Assembly: GCF_013416775.1 (NCBI RefSeq) | Contig: NZ_SZVI01000013.1 | Coordinates: 806,001 to 870,000 of the forward strand | Source of the DNA: Rhodoferax sp. BLA1 | Lineage (GTDB): Bacteria > Pseudomonadota > Gammaproteobacteria > Burkholderiales > Burkholderiaceae_C | Direction of reading: 5' to 3' | DNA: 64,000 bases | In this document: in pieces, positions 21,206 to 31,105 of the stretch | Layout: every line of letters starts with the position of its first letter | How positions within the stretch are numbered: the first letter of the stretch is position 1 | The notes under the pieces: generated by a model | The model's database searches: none | What the model saw: the letters and a program-made list of their open reading frames with translations, nothing else | Told to the model about the DNA's origin: nothing | Made by a program: the position numbers and the translations under genes

Positions 21206-21217
21206 GGAGCGCCTTCC

Positions 21218-24200
21218 ATGTCCAAATTTTTCATTGACCGCCCGATCTTTGCCTGGGTGATCGCCCTGTTCATCATGGTGATGGGCGTGGTGTCCATCAC
21301 CCAGTTGCCGATTGCCCAGTACCCGCCGGTGGCCCCACCGTCGATCGTGATCTCGGCCACTTACCCTGGCGCCTCGGCGCAAACGATGGAAGACAGTGTG
21401 TTGTCCATCGTCGAGCAGGAGATGAATGGCTCGCCCGGCCTGATCTACATGGAGTCCACCGCACAAGCCAACGGTACCGGCACCATCACGCTGAGTTTTG
21501 AACCATCCACCAACCCCGATCTGGCCCAGGTGGATGTGCAAAACCGGCTCTCGCGCGCCACACCACGCCTGCCGTCTGCGGTGACCCAGCAGGGTGTTCG
21601 CGTTGACAAGTCACGCAACAACTTCCTGTTGTTCACCATGCTGACCTCGGACGACGCGGCCCTCGACCCGGTGGCGCTGGGTGACTACGCCTCGCGCTCC
21701 ATCGTGCCCGAAATTCAGCGCCTGCCAGGGGTTGGCCAGGCCCAGTTGTTTGGTACCGAACGGGCCATGCGGGTGTGGATCGATCCGGCCAAACTGGTGG
21801 GTTTCAAACTGTCTGCGGCTGAAGTCAATGCTGCCATCAAGGCGCAAAACGCCCAGGTCTCCGCTGGTGAAATCGGCAGCTTGCCCAACGTGGCAGGCCA
21901 AGGCATTGCGGCCACCGTGCTTGTCAGTGGCCAACTCACCAATGCAACACAGTTTGGCAACATTGTTCTGCGCGCCAACACCGATGGCTCCACGGTGCGC
22001 CTCAAGGACGTGGCCCGCATCGAGTTGGGCGGTCAGTCTTACGCCACCTCGGCCCGTCTGAACGGCAAACCTGCCATCGGCATTGGTGTGCAACTCTCCC
22101 CCAGCGGCAACGCCTTGGCCACGGCCAAAGCGGTGCGTGCCCGCATGCATCAGTTGGAGACCTTTTTCCCCAAGGGCATGAGTTGGTCGATTCCTTATGA
22201 CAGCTCGCTGTTCATTCAAACCTCGCTGGCCCAGGTGGCCGAGACCCTGGTGGAAGCGATTGTGCTGGTGTTCCTGGTGATGTTCTTGTTCCTGCAGGAC
22301 TGGCGCTACACCCTGATTCCAACCCTGGTGGTGCCGGTGGCACTGTTGGGCACCTTTGCCACGATGTTGGCCATGGGTTTCTCAATCAACGTGCTGACCA
22401 TGTTCGCCATGGTGCTGGTGATTGGTATCCTGGTGGATGACGCCATCGTGGTGGTGGAAAACGTTGAGCGCATCATGAGTGAGGAAGGCTTATCCCCCTT
22501 GCTGGCAACCCGCAAGGCGATGGGCCAGATCCAGGGCGCCATCATTGGCGTGACCGTGGTGCTGATCTCGGTGTTTGTGCCGTTGGCATTCTTCAGCGGG
22601 TCAATTGGCAACATCTACCGCCAGTTCTCGGCGGTGATGGGGGTGTCGATTGCGTTTTCGTCCTTCCTGGCGCTGTCCTTGACACCCGCCCTGTGTGCCA
22701 CCTTGCTCAAGCCGGTGGAAGCCGGACACCACCACGCCAAGAGCGGCTTTTTTGGCTGGTTCAACCGTGGTTTTGCCAGCACCGCCAAAGGCTATGAGCG
22801 CGGGGTCGCCAAGACCCTGCCACGTGCTGCGCGTTACCTGGTGATTTATCTGGCAATTCTGGCCGCAGCGGCGGTGATGTACACCCGTTTGCCGACCTCC
22901 TTCCTGCCCAGCGAAGACCAGGGCAGTATGCTGATCAACGTGCAACTGCCACCCGGCGCCACCCAGGAGCGCACCCTGGCCGTGATGCAACAGGTGGAAG
23001 GTTTCATCCTGGAGCAGCCTGAGGTCAAAAGCATGGTGGGTGTGCTGGGTTTCAGCTTCTCGGGGCAAGGACAAAACGCTGCACTGGCTTTTGTCACCCT
23101 GAAAGACTGGGCCGAACGCAAAGGCCCAGGCAGCTCCGCCGAGGCGCTGGCCGGTCGCGCTTTTGGCGCCCTGTCAGGCATCCGCGACGCCTTCATCTTC
23201 CCCTTGAGCCCACCTCCCATTCCCGAACTGGGCTCCTCCTCGGGTTTCAGCTTCCGGCTGCAGGATCGCGGCAGCCAGGGACATGAAGCCTTGCTGGCAG
23301 CGCGCAACCAGTTGCTGGGCATGGCGGCCCAAAGCAAGGTGCTGACCCAGGTTCGCCCGGATGGTCTGGAAGACGCGCCCCAGCTGCAGGTCGACATTGA
23401 CCGCGACAAGGCCAATGCCTTGGGGGTTGGTTTTGATGCCATCAACAGCCTGATTTCCACCGCGCTGGGCTCCGCCTATATCAACGACTTCCCCAACAGC
23501 GGTCGGCTGCAGCGGGTGGTGGTGCAGGCTGATGCCATGGCACGCATGCAACCCGACGATCTGCTCAAACTCAATGTCACCAACAACAAGGGCCAGACCG
23601 TGCCACTGTCCGCTTTCGCCAGCACCCGCTGGGTGAAGGGCGCGATGCAGACGGTGCGCTACAACGGGTACCCGGCCATGCGCATCAGCGGCAGTGCCGC
23701 ACCGGGCTACAGCACGGGTGCCGCATTGAACGAGATGGAGCAGCTTGCAGCCAAATTGCCAGCCGGTTTTGGCTTTGAATGGACCGGTACCTCACGCGAG
23801 GAAAAACTGGCCGGCTCACAAGCCATGATCCTCTACGCCTTTGCCATTCTGGCGGTGTTCTTGTGCCTGGCCGCGCTGTATGAAAGCTGGAGCATTCCCA
23901 TGTCCGTCATCCTGGTGGTGCCACTCGGCGTGCTCGGGGTGATCGTAGCCACCCTGCTGCGCAGTTATGCCAATGACGTGTACTTCCAGGTCGGTCTGAT
24001 CACCATCATCGGCTTGTCGGCCAAGAACGCGATTCTGATCATCGAGTTTGCCAAGGACCTGCAGGCGCAAGGCAAATCCGTGATTGCAGCCGCCTTGGAA
24101 GCGGCCCACCTGCGTTTTCGCCCGATTGTGATGACCTCGATGGCATTCACGCTGGGGGTGTTGCCACTGGCGATCTCCAGTGGTGCGGGCTCAGCGAGCC

Positions 24201-24373
24201 AACGCGCCATCGGTACCGGCGTGATCGGCGGCATCCTGACCGGCACAGCGTTGGCGGTGGTGTTTGTTCCAATCTTTTTTGTGGTGGTGCGCTCGCTGTT
24301 CAAGGACAGCGAACGCCAGCAGCAGGTGCATGCCGAACAGGCCGCGCACATGGGAGTGCATTCGCATGAATAA
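21218..24373 (+). CDS. RND efflux inner-membrane transporter (AcrB/MexB, HAE1 family)
   Basis: A 1051-residue proton-driven drug exporter. The N-terminus MSKFFIDRPIFAWVIALFIM is typical of the HAE1 family. The proton-relay pair Asp407-Asp408 is present in GILVDDAIVVVENVERIM, and the second-half helix 10 region includes GLSAKNAILIIEFAKDL with the conserved Lys. Length equals AcrB (1049). Substrate range cannot be read from the sequence, but the family predicts hydrophobic drugs and solvents. The gene follows the adaptor by 12 bases and overlaps the outer-membrane factor gene by 8. Confidence 0.95.
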   Translation: MSKFFIDRPIFAWVIALFIMVMGVVSITQLPIAQYPPVAPPSIVISATYPGASAQTMEDSVLSIVEQEMNGSPGLIYMESTAQANGTGTITLSFEPSTNPDLAQVDVQNRLSRATPRLPSAVTQQGVRVDKSRNNFLLFTMLTSDDAALDPVALGDYASRSIVPEIQRLPGVGQAQLFGTERAMRVWIDPAKLVGFKLSAAEVNAAIKAQNAQVSAGEIGSLPNVAGQGIAATVLVSGQLTNATQFGNIVLRANTDGSTVRLKDVARIELGGQSYATSARLNGKPAIGIGVQLSPSGNALATAKAVRARMHQLETFFPKGMSWSIPYDSSLFIQTSLAQVAETLVEAIVLVFLVMFLFLQDWRYTLIPTLVVPVALLGTFATMLAMGFSINVLTMFAMVLVIGILVDDAIVVVENVERIMSEEGLSPLLATRKAMGQIQGAIIGVTVVLISVFVPLAFFSGSIGNIYRQFSAVMGVSIAFSSFLALSLTPALCATLLKPVEAGHHHAKSGFFGWFNRGFASTAKGYERGVAKTLPRAARYLVIYLAILAAAAVMYTRLPTSFLPSEDQGSMLINVQLPPGATQERTLAVMQQVEGFILEQPEVKSMVGVLGFSFSGQGQNAALAFVTLKDWAERKGPGSSAEALAGRAFGALSGIRDAFIFPLSPPPIPELGSSSGFSFRLQDRGSQGHEALLAARNQLLGMAAQSKVLTQVRPDGLEDAPQLQVDIDRDKANALGVGFDAINSLISTALGSAYINDFPNSGRLQRVVVQADAMARMQPDDLLKLNVTNNKGQTVPLSAFASTRWVKGAMQTVRYNGYPAMRISGSAAPGYSTGAALNEMEQLAAKLPAGFGFEWTGTSREEKLAGSQAMILYAFAILAVFLCLAALYESWSIPMSVILVVPLGVLGVIVATLLRSYANDVYFQVGLITIIGLSAKNAILIIEFAKDLQAQGKSVIAAALEAAHLRFRPIVMTSMAFTLGVLPLAISSGAGSASQRAIGTGVIGGILTGTALAVVFVPIFFVVVRSLFKDSERQQQVHAEQAAHMGVHSHE

Positions 24374-25793
24374 GTTAACTGTGATCTCGGTGGCCTGCGC
24401 CAGTGTGTTGTCAGCGTGCTCGCTGATCCCCACCTACGAGCGCCCTGCGGCACCCATCGCCACCCAGTGGCCCAGTTCAGCTGCGGCGAAAGAACGCTCT
24501 GAAAAACAAAGCACCAACCCCTTATGGAATAAGGGCTGGGAGGACTTTTATACCGATAAGACGGTACAGCAGCTGATCCACACCGCACTGGCCAACAACC
24601 GCGATCTGCGGGTGTCGGTGCTCAACATCGAACAAGCCCGCGCCCAGCTGGGGCTGCGCCGTGCTGACCAGTTTCCGGCCATCAACGCCACGGTGACCGG
24701 CTCGCGGACGCCCAACAGCAGCGGTGACATGACCAGCAGCTACACCGGCGGCTTGACCTTCACCGCTTACGAACTGGACTTTTTTGGCCGGGTTGCCAGC
24801 CTCAAGGAACAGGCCCTGGCCCAGTATCTGGCCACCTCCGAGGCCACCAAAACGGTGCAGATTAGCCTGATGGCCAGTGTGGCGCAGAGCTGGCTGAGCC
24901 TGCTGGCTGACGAAGATTTGCTGCGCACCTCACGCCAGACCCTCGCCACGCGAGAAGAGTCTCTGAAACTCACCGAACTCAAACGCAGCCACGGTGCGGC
25001 GTCTGACCTGGACTGGCGGCTGGCGCAAACGCTGCTGGAAAGTGCCCGCGTTACCCTGGCGCAACAGCTGCAAAAACGCGCGCAGGACGAAAACGCGCTG
25101 ACACTGCTGCTGGGCCAAAGTCTGCCTGAGACCGCTCGCAACCAGCTGGCCCAAGGCCAACTCGACAGCCAACAGTTCCCCAGCCTGCCCGGCGGGCTGC
25201 CGTCCGACCTGCTGACCTACCGCCCCGATATCCGCCAGGCCGAACAAAGCTTGCTGGCCAGCAACGCCAACATTGGTGCAGCGCGAGCTGCGTTTTTCCC
25301 GCGCATCACACTCACTGCGGGCGCCGGGTCGGCCAGTAGCGAACTCTCGGGTTTGTTCAAGAGCGGCTCCTGGGGCTGGACCATGGCGCCCAGTCTGGTG
25401 TTGCCCATCTTCAACGCTGGCGCAAACCAGGCCAATTTGGACATCGCACAGTCGGCACGGGACATCGCGGTGGCGCAATACGAAAAAACCATCCAGAGCG
25501 CATTTCGCGAGGTGGCCGACGCTCTGGCTGGCCAGGACACCCTGGCGCAACAGCTCCAATCGAGTGAAGCGTTGCTGAAAGCCGAGAGTGAACGCACCCG
25601 TCTGACCAAGCTGCGGTTTGACAACGGCGCGGCCAGCCAGCTCGACTGGCTCGATGCCCAGCGCTCGCTGTTCACGACCCAGCAGTCTCTGGTGCAAACG
25701 CGCCTGGCGTATTTGCAGAACCAGGTCACCCTGTTCAAAAGCCTCGGTGGCGCCAACCCGGACGTGGCCATCCAGCCAGGCAGCACCCACTGA
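24366..25793 (+). CDS. RND efflux outer-membrane factor (OprM/NodT lipoprotein family)
   Basis: A 475-residue trimeric outer-membrane channel of the tripartite pump. The start at 24366 (MNKLTVISVACASVLSACS) gives a lipoprotein signal with the lipidated Cys at residue 18. Two outer-membrane efflux protein repeats follow, with LIHTALANNRDLRVSVLNIEQARAQLGLRRADQFP in the first and YRPDIRQAEQSLLASNANIGAARAAFFPRITLTA in the second. A dispersed-repeat core encodes about residues 51-57 (NPLWNKGW region), between the lipid anchor and the first helix. Confidence 0.93.
   Translation: MNKLTVISVACASVLSACSLIPTYERPAAPIATQWPSSAAAKERSEKQSTNPLWNKGWEDFYTDKTVQQLIHTALANNRDLRVSVLNIEQARAQLGLRRADQFPAINATVTGSRTPNSSGDMTSSYTGGLTFTAYELDFFGRVASLKEQALAQYLATSEATKTVQISLMASVAQSWLSLLADEDLLRTSRQTLATREESLKLTELKRSHGAASDLDWRLAQTLLESARVTLAQQLQKRAQDENALTLLLGQSLPETARNQLAQGQLDSQQFPSLPGGLPSDLLTYRPDIRQAEQSLLASNANIGAARAAFFPRITLTAGAGSASSELSGLFKSGSWGWTMAPSLVLPIFNAGANQANLDIAQSARDIAVAQYEKTIQSAFREVADALAGQDTLAQQLQSSEALLKAESERTRLTKLRFDNGAASQLDWLDAQRSLFTTQQSLVQTRLAYLQNQVTLFKSLGGANPDVAIQPGSTH
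24518..24536 (+). repeat. Dispersed palindromic repeat core inside the oprM-like gene
   Basis: CCCTTAT (24519-24525), GGA, ATAAGGG (24529-24535) is identical in core and loop to the intergenic copy at 54.7 kb. It lies in frame and encodes part of the linker after the lipoprotein signal. Confidence 0.7.
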
Positions 25794-25823
25794 GAAGCGG
25801 GTACGTGAAGCTCAGCCGACAAG

Positions 25824-26105
25824 CTAGTCGGTGACCTTCACACCTTTCCAGAAGGCGACCCGGTCACGCACCTGGTCAGCCTCTGGTTTGGGGTCGGGGT
25901 AGTACCAGACTGCATCCGGATTCATTTCGCCATTGACCATCAACGAGTAATAACTGGCCTGCCCTTTCCAGGCGCAGGAGCTTTTGTGGTTGCTGAAATG
26001 CACAAACTCCCGGTTGAGTGAGCTCGCCGGGAAATAGTGGTTGCCCTCCACCATGACGGTATCGTCGCTCTGTGCAATCACTGCACCGTTCCAGATCGCT
26101 TTCAT
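25824..26105 (-). CDS. DUF427 domain protein
   Basis: A 93-residue protein from ATG 26105 (MKAIWNGAVIAQSDDT). The DUF427 signature includes VEGNHYFPASSLNREFVHFSNHKSSCAWKGQASYYSLMVNG. The family is widespread and of unknown function. A longer in-frame start at 26168 adds a basic, unconserved leader. It converges with the efflux operon 30 bases away and is divergent from rpsU. Confidence 0.85.
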   Translation of the reverse strand: MKAIWNGAVIAQSDDTVMVEGNHYFPASSLNREFVHFSNHKSSCAWKGQASYYSLMVNGEMNPDAVWYYPDPKPEADQVRDRVAFWKGVKVTD

Positions 26106-26168
26106 CTTGAGTGTCCTTCTCAAAAAGATGTATTTGAACCGATGTCGCAGAGACACCACGACAATCAC

Positions 26169-26196
26169 TTGCCAGCCCCAAAGAGACCGCTATAAT
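26169..26196 (+). promoter_or_regulatory. rpsU: Sigma-70 promoter of rpsU
   Basis: A -35 hexamer TTGCCA (26169-26174) and a perfect -10 TATAAT (26191-26196) are separated by 16 bases and followed by T-rich sequence. The start of transcription would lie near 26203, about 115 bases before the rpsU ATG. Confidence 0.75.
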
Positions 26197-26318
26197 GCTT
26201 GGCTTTGCTGGCAAAACTCCGCTGCCTGATCAACTTTTAAGCGGAGAAATTCGCAAGATCAATTTTTGGCCCGATCTTCCAAACTTTGAAGTCTGCACCT
26301 TTTGGATTATTTGACTCC

Positions 26319-26531
26319 ATGACAACCATTCGTGTTAAAGAAAACGAGCCTTTTGACGTCGCGCTGCGCCGCTTCAAGCGCACCATTGAAAAACTGGGCC
26401 TGCTGACTGACTTGCGCGCACGCGAGTTTTATGAAAAGCCCACTGCTGAGCGCAAACGCAAGAAGGCTGCTGCAGTCAAACGCAACTACAAGCGCATCCG
26501 CGCCATGCAGTTGCCCAAAAAGCTGTACTGA
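26319..26531 (+). CDS. rpsU: 30S ribosomal protein S21
   Basis: The usual 70 residues, from ATG 26319 ([21 protein letters not shown]). The Lys/Arg-rich C-terminal half ([27 protein letters not shown]) is typical. An in-frame ATG 33 bases upstream would add residues absent from the family. It is followed by a terminator and then yqeY, the common rpsU-yqeY order. Confidence 0.97.
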   Translation: MTTIRVKENEPFDVALRRFKRTIEKLGLLTDLRAREFYEKPTAERKRKKAAAVKRNYKRIRAMQLPKKLY

Positions 26532-26568
26532 TCCCTGCTACCAAGCGGGGCTGTCAAGCCTGCAGACA

Positions 26569-26600
26569 AGCTCGCCGGGGACGCCCAGGCGAGCTTTTTT
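26569..26600 (+). terminator. Rho-independent terminator after rpsU
   Basis: AGCTCGCC (26569-26576) pairs with GGCGAGCT (26588-26595) and is followed by a T-run. It separates rpsU from yqeY. Confidence 0.85.
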
Positions 26601-26653
26601 CGTTCTGGCGTATCGAGACCCTTCATCCAAACAATTGACCAGGAGTCACCACC

Positions 26654-27100
26654 ATGTCCCTCAAAGACCAGATCACCGAAGACATGAAAACCGCCATGCG
26701 TGCCAAAGACAGCGTCCGGCTGGGCACCATCCGCCTGTTGCTGGCGGCCGTCAAACAAAAAGAAGTCGATGAGCGAGTAGTGGTGGATGACACGGCGCTG
26801 GTCGGCATCGTGGACAAGCTGATCAAACAGCGCAAAGACTCGGTGGCCGCTTATGTGCAAGCGCAACGGCAAGACCTGGCGGACAAGGAAAGTGACGAAA
26901 TCAAGGTGCTGGAAGCCTACTTGCCGCAACGCCTGAGCGCCGATGAAATCACCGCTGCTGTGGCTTTGATCGTCAGCACACTGGGTGCAACCGGACCTGG
27001 CGACATGGGCAAAGTCATGGGTGCGGTCAAAACCCAACTGGCCGGCAAGGCCGACATGGCTTTGGTGTCGCAGGCAGTCAAAGCCGCGCTGGCAGGCTGA
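26654..27100 (+). CDS. yqeY: GatB/YqeY domain protein
   Basis: A 148-residue protein of the YqeY family, related to the tRNA-binding tail of GatB. The sequence shows MSLKDQITEDMKTAMRAKDSVRLGTIRLLLAAVKQKEVDER near the start and GPGDMGKVMGAVKTQLAGKADMALVSQAVKAAL at the end, both characteristic. AGGAGTCACCACC precedes the ATG. Function in vivo is not firmly established; a role in tRNA amidotransfer has been suggested for the family. Confidence 0.93.
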   Translation: MSLKDQITEDMKTAMRAKDSVRLGTIRLLLAAVKQKEVDERVVVDDTALVGIVDKLIKQRKDSVAAYVQAQRQDLADKESDEIKVLEAYLPQRLSADEITAAVALIVSTLGATGPGDMGKVMGAVKTQLAGKADMALVSQAVKAALAG

Positions 27101-27101
27101 T

Positions 27102-27125
27102 CAGGCAAGCCTGGCGGGCTGCCTG
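27102..27125. terminator. Weak hairpin between convergent yqeY and DUF1631 genes
   Basis: CAGGCAAGCC and GGGCTGCCTG form an imperfect stem with a four-base loop in the 31-bp convergent gap. No T-run follows on either strand, so its action as a terminator is uncertain. Confidence 0.35.
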
Positions 27126-27131
27126 TGTACT

Positions 27132-29420
27132 TCAGGCCCCAGAGCCGATGCTATTGCGCATCGCCGTGCGAACCACAGCGTCCAGAGCGCCTTCTACCAT
27201 CGAAGCCTGGTCTGACACCACCCGCAGCTTGCCTTCTGCCAACATGCGTTCGTAAAAGCGCTGGGTCATTGACTGGGTTTTGCCACTCACACTGGTAAAC
27301 AAGAACATGGTGCCGTGCGGACTGATCCACGACAACTGCACCCGATGCCAGGCCCCCGAGAGGTACAACTCGATCCAGGCACCTACCGCCAAGGGCACGG
27401 TGCTGGTTTGCGGCGGCAAAGACAAGGGTGTCGACTTGGGCAGGTCTGCCACTTCTTCGTCCGCAAAATCCATGAAACCGGAGGCCTTGGCCTCGGCAGG
27501 CGCCACCCAGTGGTCCTGATTGCTCACCAAGCTGGCATCGAGACCCTCCGGTGCAGCCGCCTCCTCCTGCGTGGCAGGCCTGAAAGCCTGATGGTGCTGC
27601 TTCATCAAGACATCAAAAAAGACGCTGGTTTTGGTGGAGGGGTAACCAATCAGACCCAGGCCTTCACGCAGACCCGACAGCAGCCGGGGCACCAGCTTGG
27701 TCAAGCGCCCAACATCTTTGCGCGTCAGATCCGGTTGTGCGCTCCACAACAGGTCGGCAACCAGCGCCCTGTAAGCACCAGGGTCGTCGGTACCTGGCGC
27801 GGCTTTGAGTTGCGCCTCGGCCATCACATGTGACCAAGGGCCGCACAAAAAATCAATCACGTCCGTCGGCACCCTGGACATGCCAGACATCTTCATCAAG
27901 TGGCTCGCCATTTGGGTGGCCAGCAAATTGCGCTCCTCGGCATAACCCAACACCGCCGCCGCACTTTGAATCTGGCTGCTGACCGTGTCCTGCACCTCGG
28001 GGTTGTCCCACTCCTGCAGAAGCTGCTTGAGCGCCGCCTCAAAGGGCTGGACACCCTCGATATTGAGCACCGCCAAGGGACTCACATGCCGCTGCAAAGA
28101 CAGCAGGAAAGCCTCAAAATCCGGATCAGTTTCTGAGCCAAATGCCAAACCCCGTTGCGAAATTTCGTTGAGCAACAGTCGCGCCGGGTGCGCCTTGTCA
28201 ATGAAAAAACGTGGGTCAACAATCACCAGCCGCAGCAGCGCGGGCTCCAAGCGCTCAATGACTTTCCTCACCTGGGGCAACAAGCGGCTGTCCTTGATCA
28301 GGTTTTCCGCCATCAGGGACACCACTTCCAGGCTCAGCACCTGACTCATCGACTTGGCACTGCGTGTCAACTCTTCACGCACAACCGCACCAGGCGGCCG
28401 TGTGTCAGTTGCACGCCCTTTGGGTGGTGCCGGGCGTTGTTGCATGCGCAGCACCACCGTATCAACTTGCTGCATCTCCTGCAAGGCATCCAGAGCCGCT
28501 GGCAAGGTGGCCTGAAAAGCAGTTTCAGGGCCATGGTCTGGCGACCCAGCTGGCGCCTTGCCTTGCTCGAACTCACGCGCAAACTGCTGGGCAAACGCCT
28601 CTTTGGGACTGTCTGGCGGACCGTCATCCAGATGGCCAGACATCAGCTGCCGCAACTTGTCCAGTGTCAGCACCGTTTGCCGATATTCGGGGGTCCACAC
28701 CGCGCGCTCGGCACGGCCCGAACGACCGTGATCCACCACCTCGGTCACCACCTCGGGAGTGCGAATCACAGTGAACCCCACCCGGCGCACGTCCTGGCTG
28801 CGAAGCTGCTCGGTCCATTGCAGATACGCCTCACGCAACGCACTCCCAAGCGGGGCTGACAGGTGACGCAACCAGATGGCACGTACCTGTGTTGGTACCC
28901 GCATCTCGGTCATGAGCTGCTGCAAGGCCTTGACATACGAGTCGGGGCGCAGCGGATTGTGTTCGGGTGAAACCCGGTCCAAGCCCACCAGCGCACACAC
29001 AAAACTGTTGAACTCGGGCAGGGCCAGCTCGGCGTCCAGCAACACATGCTGCAACATACGAGCCAGTTCCACACGCTCCTGAACCTGGCTCTCATCCATT
29101 AGTTCAAGCTGATCCAAGCGCAAGGCTTGCTCACCCAGAACACCGGTTTTGGCCACTGCATCACCATGGCCGCGAAAGATCTCCAGCAAGATAGCCGGGA
29201 AACGTTCGCACAGGCTCGGTGTGTGTGACTCCATCAACTTGACACTGAGTTCCAGCTGGTCACGCTCCAGAAAACCCCGAGCCGTGGACACCTCGGTGCG
29301 CAGGGTTTTGCGGGCCAAACCCAACACCTGCGACAACATGCTGGCACTCGTCCGTGCCGCTGACTCCAGCAGGCTCTGGTAGATTGGCAATCCAGGAATG
29401 GACGAATCAGCTGTCGACAT
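27132..29420 (-). CDS. DUF1631 family protein
   Basis: A 762-residue protein that I assign to DUF1631, a family common in Burkholderiales and gammaproteobacteria with no well established function. No signal peptide or membrane segment is visible; it looks cytoplasmic and largely helical. The central part (QVLSLEVVSLMAENLIKDSRLLPQVRKVIERLEPALLRLVIVDPRFFIDKAHPARLLL) is the most conserved-looking stretch. The C-terminal region PLAVGAWIELYLSGAWHRVQLSWISPHGTMFLFTS resembles a PilZ-like barrel, which would suggest c-di-GMP-related binding, but the RxxxR motif is not clear. Confidence 0.8.
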   Translation of the reverse strand: MSTADSSIPGLPIYQSLLESAARTSASMLSQVLGLARKTLRTEVSTARGFLERDQLELSVKLMESHTPSLCERFPAILLEIFRGHGDAVAKTGVLGEQALRLDQLELMDESQVQERVELARMLQHVLLDAELALPEFNSFVCALVGLDRVSPEHNPLRPDSYVKALQQLMTEMRVPTQVRAIWLRHLSAPLGSALREAYLQWTEQLRSQDVRRVGFTVIRTPEVVTEVVDHGRSGRAERAVWTPEYRQTVLTLDKLRQLMSGHLDDGPPDSPKEAFAQQFAREFEQGKAPAGSPDHGPETAFQATLPAALDALQEMQQVDTVVLRMQQRPAPPKGRATDTRPPGAVVREELTRSAKSMSQVLSLEVVSLMAENLIKDSRLLPQVRKVIERLEPALLRLVIVDPRFFIDKAHPARLLLNEISQRGLAFGSETDPDFEAFLLSLQRHVSPLAVLNIEGVQPFEAALKQLLQEWDNPEVQDTVSSQIQSAAAVLGYAEERNLLATQMASHLMKMSGMSRVPTDVIDFLCGPWSHVMAEAQLKAAPGTDDPGAYRALVADLLWSAQPDLTRKDVGRLTKLVPRLLSGLREGLGLIGYPSTKTSVFFDVLMKQHHQAFRPATQEEAAAPEGLDASLVSNQDHWVAPAEAKASGFMDFADEEVADLPKSTPLSLPPQTSTVPLAVGAWIELYLSGAWHRVQLSWISPHGTMFLFTSVSGKTQSMTQRFYERMLAEGKLRVVSDQASMVEGALDAVVRTAMRNSIGSGA

Positions 29421-29443
29421 GGTGATTGATCCTCGTGGAGAGC

Positions 29444-31105
29444 CTACTTCAGTGCCTTGAAACGCATGCGTTTGGGCTTGGCGCCCTCTTCACCCAGGCG
29501 TTTCTTCTTGTCCTCTTCGTAGTCGTGGTAATTGCCGTTGTAGAAGGTCCACTGGCTGTCACCCTCGCAGGCCAAGATGTGGGTGGCAATGCGGTCAAGG
29601 AACCAGCGGTCATGGCTGATGACCATGATGGAACCCGCAAACTCCAGCAAAGCGTCTTCCAGCGCACGCAAGGTTTCCACGTCCAGATCGTTGGAGGGTT
29701 CATCGAGCATCAGCACATTGCCGCCCGCAATCAGTGTCTTGGCCAGATGCAAGCGGCCACGTTCCCCGCCGGACAACGTGCCAACGCGCTTTTGTTGGTC
29801 AGATCCATTGAAGTTGAAGCGGCCACAGTAGGCCCGGCTGGCCATGGTGAACTTGCCAATATTGAGCATGTCCAGCCCGCCCGAGACATCTTCCCATACG
29901 GTTTTTTCATTCGCCAGGTCGTCACGATTCTGGTCCACAAAGGCCATCTTGACAGTTTGGCCAATCTTGACCTCTCCGCTGTCGGGTTGCTGCTGACCTG
30001 AAATCATGCGGAACAAGGTGGATTTACCGGCACCGTTGGGGCCGATGATGCCAACAATAGCGCCTGGCGGCACCTTGAAGCTCAGGTTGTCAATCAACAC
30101 GCGGTCACCAAATGACTTGCTGACATTGACGAATTCAATGACCTCCTGGCCCAGGCGGTCGGCCACAGGGATGAAGATTTCGTTGGTTTCGTTGCGTTTC
30201 TGGTATTCAAAGTCAGACAGCTCCTCGAAGCGGGCCAGACGGGCCTTGCTCTTGGCCTGGCGTGCCTTGGGATTCTGGCGTGACCACTCCAGTTCTTTCT
30301 TAAGGGTCTTGGCGCGGGACTCCTCGCCCTTCTTCTCCTGCTCCAGACGTGCCTGCTTTTGCTCCATCCAGGAGCTGTAATTGCCCTTGTAAGGGATGCC
30401 CGAGCCCCGGTCCATTTCCAGAATCCACTCGGCAGCATTGTCCAGAAAGTAGCGATCATGTGTGATCGCCACCACGGTGCCGCTATAACGCTGCAAAAAT
30501 TGCTCCAGCCAGTCCACGGATTCAGCATCCAAGTGATTGGTTGGCTCATCCAACAATAACATGTCCGGGTGGCTCAGCAACAGGCTGCACAAGGCCACGC
30601 GGCGTTTTTCTCCGCCAGAAAGCACACCAATCACCGCATCCCAGGGTGGCAGACGCAGGGCGTCAGCGGCAATTTCAAGTTGGTGCTCGGAATCGGTGCC
30701 AGCGGTGGCAATGATGGCTTCCAGTTCGGCCTGCTCTGCGGCCAGAGCGTCAAAGTCGGCATCTTCGGCGCCGTAGGCGATGTACACCTCTTCCAGACGC
30801 GCCTTGGCGGCAAATACCTTGCCCATCCCGGCTTCAATGCTCTCGCGCACGGTCTGGGTCGGGTCCAACTGCGGCTCCTGCGGCAGATAACCGATGTTCA
30901 GTCCGGCCATGGGAATGGCTTCGCCTTCAATTTCCTTGTCCAGCCCAGCCATGATCTTGAGCAGCGTGGACTTGCCCGAACCATTGGTGCCCAGCACGCC
31001 AATCTTGGCGCCCGGGAAAAAACTCAGCGAAATGTCTTTCAGGATATGCCGCTTGGGCGGCACGATCTTGCCGAGGCGGTTCATTGAAAATACGTATTGA
31101 GCCAT
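29444..31105 (-). CDS. ettA: Energy-dependent translational throttle protein, ABC-F
   Basis: A 553-residue ABC-F ATPase that binds the ribosomal E site and gates early elongation in response to ATP/ADP. Two ABC domains are visible: Walker A GTNGSGKST and GPNGAGKST, signatures LSGGEKRR and LSGGERGR, and Walker B LLLDEPTNHLD and LMLDEPSNDLD. Between them lie the P-site tRNA interaction motif and the arm subdomain typical of EttA. The ATG at 31105 (MAQYVFSMNRLGKIVPPKRHILKD) matches the family start; upstream in-frame starts are unconserved. Confidence 0.95.
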   Translation of the reverse strand: MAQYVFSMNRLGKIVPPKRHILKDISLSFFPGAKIGVLGTNGSGKSTLLKIMAGLDKEIEGEAIPMAGLNIGYLPQEPQLDPTQTVRESIEAGMGKVFAAKARLEEVYIAYGAEDADFDALAAEQAELEAIIATAGTDSEHQLEIAADALRLPPWDAVIGVLSGGEKRRVALCSLLLSHPDMLLLDEPTNHLDAESVDWLEQFLQRYSGTVVAITHDRYFLDNAAEWILEMDRGSGIPYKGNYSSWMEQKQARLEQEKKGEESRAKTLKKELEWSRQNPKARQAKSKARLARFEELSDFEYQKRNETNEIFIPVADRLGQEVIEFVNVSKSFGDRVLIDNLSFKVPPGAIVGIIGPNGAGKSTLFRMISGQQQPDSGEVKIGQTVKMAFVDQNRDDLANEKTVWEDVSGGLDMLNIGKFTMASRAYCGRFNFNGSDQQKRVGTLSGGERGRLHLAKTLIAGGNVLMLDEPSNDLDVETLRALEDALLEFAGSIMVISHDRWFLDRIATHILACEGDSQWTFYNGNYHDYEEDKKKRLGEEGAKPKRMRFKALK

